Positions 38,261 to 45,684 of a DNA stretch of 47,100 bases are shown piece by piece (the stretch's first letter is position 1; every line of letters starts with the position of its first letter). Location: positions 1 to 47,100 of the forward strand of contig QZJU01000005.1 in NCBI GenBank assembly GCA_003597955.1, given 5' to 3'. The translations under genes and the position numbers were made by a program. This stretch comes from Candidatus Parcubacteria bacterium (GTDB lineage Bacteria > Patescibacteriota > Patescibacteriia > PEXW01). Under the pieces are notes generated by a model. The model worked only from the letters and a program-made list of their open reading frames with translations, ran no database searches and was not told the DNA's origin.

Positions 38261-38539
38261 AAACTTTCCATGTTTAATATCCCCCCTGCAGCTTCTTTTT
38301 GAAGGCAGGATTAGAAGTTAAAAGTACGGCTCTTTTTTTGTGCTATCCGGTATTGGGTTTGCCTTTAAAAAAGGCGAGGATATGTTTAAAAAGAGCAGTT
38401 TTTTACTGTTTTCATTGTAAATCGTCAGCTTAGCTCGAGTCAAGCCTAATCGCAGTTAAGAAATCAAACATTTTTTTATCATTGTCATTCCGAACTTGTT
38501 TCGGAATCTTATTTGTGCGAGGGATGATGCAGAGCAAGG

Positions 38540-38690
38540 TTGCAATTTCTGGCGAGGCGAGCAAGCTCGCCACCTACACAATAATCATCCAAATGGTGCG
38601 CTGGCGCAGTGTAGAATACTTAGGTGAAGAGCTCCGCCTGCACCCGCTGACGCGGGGTTCGGTGGGCAGGTTGCTCGCCAGAAATCGCAA
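38540..38690. repeat. Inverted repeat (17-bp arms, 1 mismatch) flanking a GC-rich structured segment
   Basis: TTGCAATTTCTGGCGAG (38540-38556) versus CTCGCCAGAAATCGCAA (38674-38690). Confidence 0.7.
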
Positions 38691-38721
38691 GCACAGAGCT
38701 TGCTCAGCGGTCGAATACCAA

Positions 38722-40785
38722 TTATTCAGGATGCAAGGCTCGTCTTTTGGTCTCAACGATTTTTTTGAGCTCGGGCGTTTTTTGCAGTTCCGGGTCAGTA
38801 TTTAGAGTATTTTGAGCCGCGGCCCGGGTTTCTTCAACCAATTTTTGATCGTTAAGACGGGCGACTTTGAACGGCTCAAAGCCGCTCTGCCTTTCGCCCC
38901 ACAATTCGCCCGGGCCGCGGCGATTCAAATCCTCTTCGGCCAAGGCAAAACCATCTGCCAGTTTTGTCAACATACGCAAACGATCCAAAATTTCCGGATC
39001 AGTCGCTTCAGTGCTCAAATAACACACGCTCGGTTTGTCGCTCCGCCCAATCCGGCCGCGAAGCTGGTGTAATTGAGCCAAGCCAAAGCTGTCCGCGCCT
39101 TCGATTAACATTACTGTGGCATTGGGGACATCAATTCCCACTTCAACCACGGCCGTAGCCACCAAAACTGAAATTTTGCCCTCGGCAAAATCTGCCATGA
39201 CCCTTTCTTTTTTTTCGCTGGAGAGCTTGCCATGCAGCAAGCCCACCGGAGTTTGGCTAAAAGTTCCTTGGGTTAATTTTTGATATTCCTCAACCACGGA
39301 CTTAGCGCCGGTGGGATCAGTTTCAATTCGGGGACAAATGATAAAGGCCTGTTCGCCGGCTCCAACCCGCTCCAAAATTTTGGCGTAAGCCACCTCGCGG
39401 TTACGGTTGTCCAAAATAACGGTTTCAATTTTTTTGCGTTCTTTGGGCAAATGCGGGATTTCCGAGATGGCCAGGTCGCCCCAGACAGTCAAAGCCAAAG
39501 TCCGGGGAATGGGCGTGGCGGTCAAAGAAATAAAATGCGGAATGCCCATTGGGTTTTTGGAACGGAGAGCTTTTCTTTGCTCTACGCCAAAGCGGTGCTG
39601 TTCATCCACGATTACCAAAGCCAATTTGGCAAAAGTGACGGCTTTGGCGATAAGTGCGTGAGTGCCAATGACCAGATCAATTTCTCCCTGGCTAAGTTTT
39701 TTTAATAAAGCCGGCTTGCTTAAAGGCTTGGTTTCCAGGTTAGAAAGTCGGCGGGTGCGCGTAAAAAGCGCGACGCGGGTTTTAAACGGCGCGAGCAGTT
39801 TTTTTAGCTTTTCAAAATGCTGTTGCGCCAAAATTTCTGTGGGCGCCAAGTACGCGGTTTGAAAACCGGCTTTGGCCGCATTTAAAATGGCTATGGCCGC
39901 CACCACGGTTTTGCCCGAGCCCACATCGCCCTCCAAAAGCCGGTTCATGGGCTGGGCTTTGGCCATATCTTGCAGAATTTCCCAGGCCGAGCGTTTCTGC
40001 CCCGGGGTTAAAATAAACGGCAACTTTTGGACAAAACTTACAGTCTCCGGCTGGTTAAAAGGGATTTTAACGCCCGGACTTTTGGTCAATTTGGCTTTTT
40101 CCTGCAGAACCGCTAAATGCACGATCAGCAACTCCTCAAAAGCCAAGCGCCTTTTGGCCAGGCTGATGTCGGAAAAATTTTTGGGTTGGTGAAGTTTGGC
40201 TAAAGCCGGCGCGAAATCCAGAAGCCGGTGCTCATTTTTCAGTTCAGCGCTTAACAAATCCGGGAAATCCCTGACATTCGGCAGGGCTTGGTTTATGAAG
40301 TTGCGCAATTGTTTTTGAGTCAAGCCGTCAGTCAGAGGGTAGATGGGGATTAGGCCGGCGGCGTTTAAAGGGTTATCGCGTTTTTCCCAAGCCGGGTTCA
40401 TTAAAGTCGTACCAAAGTAGTTGTGCTCCACCTTGCCGGCCAGCCAAAGCACATCTCCCGGCTGCAGAATTTTTGCCAGATAGGGTTGGTTGAACCACAC
40501 GACTTTTAAAGAGCCGGTTTCATCAGCCACAATGGCTTCCACCACCAGCATGCGTTTTTTCCTCTGTGCGCGGCGGGAGCTAATCAGCTGCAATTTGCCT
40601 TTAACCGACACGGTGGAATTGCCTTTGATGTCGGAAATTTTTTCCACGCGCGTCAAATCTTCGTAGCGGAAAGGCAGGTGCCATAATAAATCCGCCACGG
40701 TTTGAATTTTCAGGCGTTTTAAGCGACTGGCCACAGCAGGGCCCACGCCCGCGAGTTCCATTATGTCGCTGTGCAAGGTTAGCAT
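38722..40785 (-). CDS. recG: ATP-dependent DNA helicase RecG
   Basis: Wedge/OB domain; LLEGDVGSGKTVVAAIA, VDEQHRFGVEQRKAL, TATPIPRTLAL, QLRGRIGRSD. Start MLTLHSDIMEL at 40785 preferred over the track start at 40890. Confidence 0.96.
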   Translation of the reverse strand: MLTLHSDIMELAGVGPAVASRLKRLKIQTVADLLWHLPFRYEDLTRVEKISDIKGNSTVSVKGKLQLISSRRAQRKKRMLVVEAIVADETGSLKVVWFNQPYLAKILQPGDVLWLAGKVEHNYFGTTLMNPAWEKRDNPLNAAGLIPIYPLTDGLTQKQLRNFINQALPNVRDFPDLLSAELKNEHRLLDFAPALAKLHQPKNFSDISLAKRRLAFEELLIVHLAVLQEKAKLTKSPGVKIPFNQPETVSFVQKLPFILTPGQKRSAWEILQDMAKAQPMNRLLEGDVGSGKTVVAAIAILNAAKAGFQTAYLAPTEILAQQHFEKLKKLLAPFKTRVALFTRTRRLSNLETKPLSKPALLKKLSQGEIDLVIGTHALIAKAVTFAKLALVIVDEQHRFGVEQRKALRSKNPMGIPHFISLTATPIPRTLALTVWGDLAISEIPHLPKERKKIETVILDNRNREVAYAKILERVGAGEQAFIICPRIETDPTGAKSVVEEYQKLTQGTFSQTPVGLLHGKLSSEKKERVMADFAEGKISVLVATAVVEVGIDVPNATVMLIEGADSFGLAQLHQLRGRIGRSDKPSVCYLSTEATDPEILDRLRMLTKLADGFALAEEDLNRRGPGELWGERQSGFEPFKVARLNDQKLVEETRAAAQNTLNTDPELQKTPELKKIVETKRRALHPE

Positions 40786-41059
40786 TATAATTTTTATTGA
40801 ATTGATGCAGGATTGATGAAGGTGACAGACCAGAAGTGAGTCCCGCAGCGTGGCGGTGGGAGAAGGATTCCCCGCCTGCCTCCCGTCCACTACGAGTCGC
40901 GTAGCGAATCGGGCTGGGCGCCAAAGCGAGTTCCTACCCGCCGTAGTACGGCGTACGCAGGCGGGCGACGGGCAGGGAACCTACGAGACCCGTGAAGGTC
41001 TAACGGTTTTTCCCGCGTCTAAAAAATTTATTTTTAAGAAGACGGGATCCCGCACCGGG

Positions 41060-41146
41060 CGGAGGCGGGAGGATTCGGACCTCCGATACCCTTGCAGGTA
41101 TAGCAGTTTTCAAGACTGCCCGATTAAACCACTCTCGCACGCCTCC
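41060..41146 (-). tRNA. tRNA-Ser(UGA)
   Basis: GGAGGCGTGCGAGAGTGGTTTAATCGGGCAGTCTTGAAAACTGCTATACCTGCAAGGGTATCGGAGGTCCGAATCCTCCCGCCTCCG; anticodon loop CTTGAAA, long variable arm, T-loop TCCGAAT (non-canonical C55), no encoded CCA. Confidence 0.85.
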
Positions 41147-41155
41147 GCCCGGTGC

Positions 41156-41196
41156 GGTGACAAGACCAGTGCCATAAACCACTCGGCCATCCCACC
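41156..41196 (-). pseudogene. 5'-half tRNA-Ser(UGA)-like fragment, broken in the anticodon
   Basis: GGTGGGATGGCCGAGTGGTTTATGGCACTGGTCTTG|TCACC. Confidence 0.7.
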
Positions 41197-41263
41197 ATGA
41201 GATTATTGTTTTCCCGGCGAAGCCGCCAGCCTTGCCGGCTAGGCAGGGACCCGGCTCTGCCGG

Positions 41264-41299
41264 GCAGACCGTCACTTTCAAACACTCAGGCACGTCTCC
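41264..41299 (-). pseudogene. 5'-half tRNA-Ser(GCU)-like fragment, broken in the anticodon
   Basis: GGAGACGTGCCTGAGTGTTTGAAAGTGACGGTCTGC|CCGG. Confidence 0.65.
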
Positions 41300-41343
41300 G
41301 TGAATTTAACGAGCCGCCGCCATGAACCATTCCGCCAACTCAC
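41300..41343 (-). pseudogene. 5'-half tRNA-like fragment (Ser(CGA)-like), broken in the anticodon
   Basis: GTGAGTTGGCGGAATGGTTCATGGCGGCGGCTCG|TTAAATTCAC; ends exactly where the next fragment begins. Confidence 0.5.
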
Positions 41344-41475
41344 TTATTTTAATATTGTTCGTTTTGTTGTATCGCAAAACTCTACTTACAACCTACAGGA
41401 AAAGCCAAAGGGTAGTCAAAAGACTTACTTTTAGAGGTAAGCCTTAAAACCAGAGTTTTAATTTAATCGTTTAGT

Positions 41476-42273
41476 TTATGCGGAACGGTTTCTAAAAATA
41501 TAAGACGCCGTCGGAATCGCAAAAACGATAAATCCAGTGCACCAGATAATTGCCAGCCAGGCGTGGTTGCCAACTGGCAGACCGAGCATCAAAGCGCGTA
41601 TTGCTTCAATAACATGAGTGATGGGTTGGTTTTCTGCAAATACCCGCAAACCATGAGGCATACTAGCAGTCGGGACAAACGCCGCGCTTGCAAAAGTGAG
41701 CGGAAAAACGATGAGAAAACTCATCCATTGCACTGCTTCAACGCTTTTTGCCAAGAGTCCCATGATGGCTGACAACCAAGAAAAAGCAAATGTGAATAAC
41801 AAGACAACGCCGACAATAATTAGCCATTCAATAAGTGAAGCCTGTGGTCGGAATCCCATAAGCAAGGCAACTCCAATCATGATTGCCGCAGAAACAACAT
41901 TGCGTGCTAAGTCAGCAGTCACATGGCCAGTCATCACCGCAGAGCTTACCATCGGAAGAGACTTAAAGCGGTCAATGATACCGCGTTTGATGTCTGTTGC
42001 GACGCTCAATGACGTGGTGGTTGCGCCAAACGCAGCCATTTGGATTAAAATGCCGGGCACAAGATAGTTGATGTACTTAATCCCACTGGTTTCAATGGCT
42101 CCGCCAAACACATAACCAAACAACAACATGAACATAACCGGCTGAATCGTCAGTCCCAAGAGTTGGTCAGGATTTTTAATGATGTGCTTTAAGCTGCGGA
42201 CTATGAGAATGCTGGTATCAGCTAAAGCGAGATACAATCCAGAATGTTTTTCTGTATGAAGTTCCTGCTGCAT
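41476..42273 (-). CDS. ABC-2 type permease (DrrB-like)
   Basis: Six hydrophobic segments; YLVPGILIQMAAFGATTTSLSVATDIKRGIIDRFKSLPM motif typical of DrrB-like permeases. Confidence 0.88.
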   Translation of the reverse strand: MQQELHTEKHSGLYLALADTSILIVRSLKHIIKNPDQLLGLTIQPVMFMLLFGYVFGGAIETSGIKYINYLVPGILIQMAAFGATTTSLSVATDIKRGIIDRFKSLPMVSSAVMTGHVTADLARNVVSAAIMIGVALLMGFRPQASLIEWLIIVGVVLLFTFAFSWLSAIMGLLAKSVEAVQWMSFLIVFPLTFASAAFVPTASMPHGLRVFAENQPITHVIEAIRALMLGLPVGNHAWLAIIWCTGFIVFAIPTASYIFRNRSA

Positions 42274-42277
42274 AGGA

Positions 42278-43249
42278 TTATTTCTTTTTTTCTACTTTTT
42301 CTTCTTCTTTTGCGACCTTGTGGCCGGTAAAATGCATAAACACATCATCAAGCGTCGGCTTATGAACAGACATGGCATCAATTTCTATTTTGGCAGCGCT
42401 TAATTTGTCTAGTACATTTTTTATTTCATTGACGCTCCCACCGGTGGGAACGCTGACGCTTCGCTCTTCTGTATTTTTTTGCAAACCATCCCGTTGCATA
42501 ATCTGAATCGCTTGTTCGAAATTACTGTTTTGTTCAATCACCATTTCAATTCGTTCCGTTCCAACTCGCCCCTTGAGTTCGCTTGAAGTGCCCTCGGCAA
42601 GAATTTTACCCTGATCGAGAACGGCAATCCGATCGGCAAGCTTGTCAGCTTCATCCAAATATTGTGTGGTAAGCAATATCGTAACGTCTTGTTGTGTGAG
42701 CTTGGTAATGATGTCCCACATGAGCATGCGGCTTCGAGGGTCAAGTCCAGTCGTTGGTTCATCAAGAAAAATAATCGGTGGAGTTGCTATGAGACTTAAG
42801 GCAAGATCAAGCCTGCGGCGCATACCCCCAGAATACGTTTTCACAGGCCGGTTTGCCGCTTCGGTTAGATCAAATTGTTCAAGTAATTCTTGCGCCCGCT
42901 TTTTTATGGCGGCCTTTGGTACATGATACAAACGGCCCATCATCTCTAAATTTTCTCTGCCGTTTAAAAATTCATCCACCGCTGCGTATTGTCCAGTTAA
43001 TCCAATGAGGCTACGGACTTTTTTGGGTTCGTGCGTGACGCTAAAGCCACCAACCATTGCTTCGCCGCCGTCAGGTTTTAAAAGAGTGCTTAAAATGCGA
43101 ATAGTCGTGGTTTTACCGGCACCGTTCGGGCCAAGCAAGGCTAAAATCTCAGCCCTTTTTACAGTCAGATCAATTCCTTTGAGAACTTCCAACTTTTTAA
43201 AAGATTTTTTTAGATTATGGATACTAATTGCGTCAATACTCTCCGGCAT
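42278..43249 (-). CDS. ABC transporter ATP-binding protein (DrrA-like)
   Basis: LLGPNGAGKTTTIRIL, TYSGGMRRRLDLALSL, IIFLDEPTTGLDPRSR, LLTTQYLDEADKLADRI. Confidence 0.95.
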   Translation of the reverse strand: MPESIDAISIHNLKKSFKKLEVLKGIDLTVKRAEILALLGPNGAGKTTTIRILSTLLKPDGGEAMVGGFSVTHEPKKVRSLIGLTGQYAAVDEFLNGRENLEMMGRLYHVPKAAIKKRAQELLEQFDLTEAANRPVKTYSGGMRRRLDLALSLIATPPIIFLDEPTTGLDPRSRMLMWDIITKLTQQDVTILLTTQYLDEADKLADRIAVLDQGKILAEGTSSELKGRVGTERIEMVIEQNSNFEQAIQIMQRDGLQKNTEERSVSVPTGGSVNEIKNVLDKLSAAKIEIDAMSVHKPTLDDVFMHFTGHKVAKEEEKVEKKK

Positions 43250-43461
43250 AGGTTAATATGGAGGTAAATATAAGAACATGCTTAACTATTACTACTTTGG
43301 TGTAGGTTTGGATATTATACGGTTTTTTTGGGGCCTGGCAAGACTAACTGGATTACTGAGGTTTAAAAGCATTTCCGCCCAGGCGCCCCAATGTTCTTTG
43401 GCGCCAAGGCTTTAGCCGTGGGGACTCCACTTAAAAGTTATTAATTTTTTTGACAGAAATA

Positions 43462-43490
43462 AAGACGCTTTCTGTAAAAAAAAGCGTCTT
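43462..43490 (-). terminator. Putative terminator hairpin
   Basis: AAGACGCTTT / AAAGCGTCTT perfect 10-bp stem downstream of the minus-strand gene at 43503-44045. Confidence 0.6.
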
Positions 43491-43502
43491 TTGGCAATGT
43501 GC

Positions 43503-44045
43503 TTACCAGTAAAACTCTTCTAAGTAGCCTTTGTCTTTTTCCCAGGCCACATGACTGAATTTCCAATCCAGAATCTGGGCGCCGTTCTGGTCGCCATTAT
43601 TTTGCAAGTCAGGCGTTGACCACCAGAAAGGGCCGCTTTGGCCAATTTCATAAATTACTATCCGTTTAAGTCCCAAGGTTTGCTGGTTGTTATGGGGATT
43701 TATTCCCGGGTAATTATGCAGCTTGACTGAAGCAAATATTAAAGGTGCGGTTTCGCCGGCTGAAACTATGTGCCGGGCGGCACTGCCGTCTACAAACTCC
43801 AGCTCAACCAGCCGCAAGTATTTGGCGGGCTGTTCCAAGATGGAAACTTGATCAGCCGCTTCAGTTTCAGATGCCTTTCCCATTGAGGCGCCTTGGGACT
43901 TGAGCGTGGATTCGCGATAACAGTTGAGCGAAAGCATTATGAGAATGAATACGGACATCAGCGCGCAACCACCCCAATTTTTGTTTGTTGATTTAAACAC
44001 TTTTAACCTCCAGTTTTGGTTTTTGGTTTTAAAAAAATTTATCAA
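43503..44045 (-). CDS. Hypothetical membrane-anchored/secreted protein
   Basis: Single N-terminal hydrophobic segment (ALMSVFILIMLSLNCY); start codon uncertain. Confidence 0.6.
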   Translation of the reverse strand: MINFFKTKNQNWRLKVFKSTNKNWGGCALMSVFILIMLSLNCYRESTLKSQGASMGKASETEAADQVSILEQPAKYLRLVELEFVDGSAARHIVSAGETAPLIFASVKLHNYPGINPHNNQQTLGLKRIVIYEIGQSGPFWWSTPDLQNNGDQNGAQILDWKFSHVAWEKDKGYLEEFYW

Positions 44046-44084
44046 AAAAGCTTAGCATGAAAAACTAAGCGTGTCAAGGGTAAT

Positions 44085-44113
44085 TTGACCAATATTACAC
44101 CGTAGGCTAGGAT
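44085..44113 (+). promoter_or_regulatory. Putative promoter of the radical SAM unit
   Basis: TTGACC (44085-44090), 17-nt spacer, TAGGAT (44108-44113); SD GGAGGT just before ATG 44164. Confidence 0.55.
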
Positions 44114-44163
44114 ATTATGATTGCAAATAAAGATCGTATTTTGAAAAAATCTTTGGAGGTATA

Positions 44164-45429
44164 ATGTTCATCCGAATTCTTGAAAAACGCATTGGTGATG
44201 ATTTGGCGCTAATTAATTACGCCGCTGAAACCGTCTGCATTCTTGACCAGTCAGGCAGGCAGGTTTGGGAGTATTTCAAAAAAGTTGGGTCAATGGAAGC
44301 AGTCCGTACTGGCGTTGAGGTGCCTTATCATTTGCGCGCCGGTTTCGACACTTTCTGTGACGAACTAACCACATTCCTAGATGGGAATATTCGCCGTCCT
44401 GAATCCGGGACTTCCCTACACACATTTTTTATGCAGCTGCGGGCCCCTTTGGTTGTTGGGTTGGAAATAAATACCGATTGCCAAAATAGGTGCCGCCATT
44501 GCTACAACCCGCTTCGCTCGGAGCTCAAATGCACACCACCACCAAGTGAGCTTCCCCTTCAACTTGTCGAGCAACTTGCAGATGATCTGGATAAGTTAGG
44601 CACGCCGTTCGTCATCATCACAGGAGGTGAACCCACGCTCCATTCACAATTCCTGGAGATCTGCCAGACAATCGCTAAACGGAATATCGCCCTGAAGATC
44701 TTCACCAACGGCAAGTTGCTGACAGAAAAGATGGCTATCCAGCTGCGCCAGAGCAATGTTTTTCTGATCGGATTCACGCTCTTCGGGCACGCGCCGGCAT
44801 CCCATGATTACTTGACCCAGATCCCCGGCTCATTCGAGGAAATCACGACAGGAATTCGCCATGCCCAAGCCGCTGGCCTACCGGTCGATGTCACTTTTTT
44901 CCTGATGAAGCATAATTTCCACGAGCGTGAAGAGATGGCCAAGTTCGCTAAGCAGGAATTTGGCCTCAAACCCTCGTTTTCCTTCTCGCTGACACCGCGG
45001 GAGAACAACGACCTCGAGCCGTTCAAGTTTGAGATTTCTGCAGACCAAATGTCCACCTTCTTCAAGGAATACGGGATCACGCATGACAGCCTGCAGTGCG
45101 GCGGCGAGTCGTATATTCCTTGTACGGCAGGGAAAACACTCATCGCCGTCAAAGCTGACGGCCTGGTAACGCCATGCGTTTCTCTTATGTATCCGGCCGG
45201 TGATCTGAACAAGCAGAGCTTTATCGACATCTGGAACAACTCTCCCGAATTGGCAAAATTCCGCCAGGCCGGTATTGCGTTAATTGACGGATGCAACCAG
45301 TGTGAAATGAACTCGTTCTGTCTGCGCTGCTACGTGAACGCATCTATGCTGGGCGGCAATGTATGGGGAAAAGACCCGCATGCCTGCAAAGTATCGACGG
45401 CTTTACAAAAGTCCAAACGGAATGCATAA
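44164..45429 (+). CDS. PqqD-like RRE / radical SAM / SPASM peptide maturase
   Basis: N-terminal PqqD-like region (INYAAETVCILDQSGRQVWEYFKKVG...FLDG); radical SAM CQNRCRHC; IITGGEPTLH; SPASM Cys cluster (CTAGKTLIAVKADGLVTPCVS...CNQCEMNSFCLRCYVNA...HACK). Confidence 0.88.
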   Translation: MFIRILEKRIGDDLALINYAAETVCILDQSGRQVWEYFKKVGSMEAVRTGVEVPYHLRAGFDTFCDELTTFLDGNIRRPESGTSLHTFFMQLRAPLVVGLEINTDCQNRCRHCYNPLRSELKCTPPPSELPLQLVEQLADDLDKLGTPFVIITGGEPTLHSQFLEICQTIAKRNIALKIFTNGKLLTEKMAIQLRQSNVFLIGFTLFGHAPASHDYLTQIPGSFEEITTGIRHAQAAGLPVDVTFFLMKHNFHEREEMAKFAKQEFGLKPSFSFSLTPRENNDLEPFKFEISADQMSTFFKEYGITHDSLQCGGESYIPCTAGKTLIAVKADGLVTPCVSLMYPAGDLNKQSFIDIWNNSPELAKFRQAGIALIDGCNQCEMNSFCLRCYVNASMLGGNVWGKDPHACKVSTALQKSKRNA

Positions 45430-45454
45430 TGTAATCAAATAAAAATAGCCCACT

Positions 45455-45467
45455 AAGGAGGTGATCC
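45455..45467 (+). promoter_or_regulatory. Very strong Shine-Dalgarno (AAGGAGGTGATCC)
   Basis: 13-nt match to the complement of the canonical bacterial 16S rRNA 3' tail, upstream of the short ORF at 45475. Confidence 0.7.
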
Positions 45468-45474
45468 TAACTTC

Positions 45475-45588
45475 ATGAAACTGACGGATAAACCGACGGT
45501 CAAGGTACTCAGTACCGCATCCAGTTTCTGTCGCGAACCGCGGTATCAGGCTCCGTTCTGGAGAGTATTCTGTAAGATCGATCGCTAG
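45475..45588 (+). CDS. Candidate RiPP precursor peptide (37 aa)
   Basis: ATG...TAG gives MKLTDKPTVKVLSTASSFCREPRYQAPFWRVFCKIDR; 45 nt after the radical SAM stop, strong SD, followed by a terminator. Too short for the supplied ORF track. Confidence 0.65.
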   Translation: MKLTDKPTVKVLSTASSFCREPRYQAPFWRVFCKIDR

Positions 45589-45613
45589 ACCATAAAACAC
45601 CTAGCAAAAACAC

Positions 45614-45640
45614 AAGTGGCTCATCTGAGCCACTTTTTAT
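45614..45640 (+). terminator. Rho-independent terminator
   Basis: AAGTGGCTCA TC TGAGCCACTTTTTAT. Confidence 0.85.
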
Positions 45641-45684
45641 TTACCCGCTTTTGCCTGAAACCCCAGCCTTCAGACCGAATGGTT

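Noticed and set aside
38482-38805. Plus-strand 107-aa ORF
   Set aside because: Lies in repeat/palindromic DNA, runs antisense into the recG 3' end and has no protein-family features.
40786-40890. N-terminal 35 residues of the RecG track ORF
   Set aside because: Sequence MDGRQAGNPSPTATLRDSLL... is not RecG-like and derives from the upstream repeat region; true start is probably 40785.
44117-44164. Short ORF MIANKDRILKKSLEV* whose stop overlaps the radical SAM start (TAATG); could have been an upstream precursor peptide
   Set aside because: It starts about 4 nt after the predicted -10, so it would be at or before the transcript start, lacks a clear SD, and its sequence looks like ordinary leader DNA. 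The downstream 37-aa ORF is a much better candidate.
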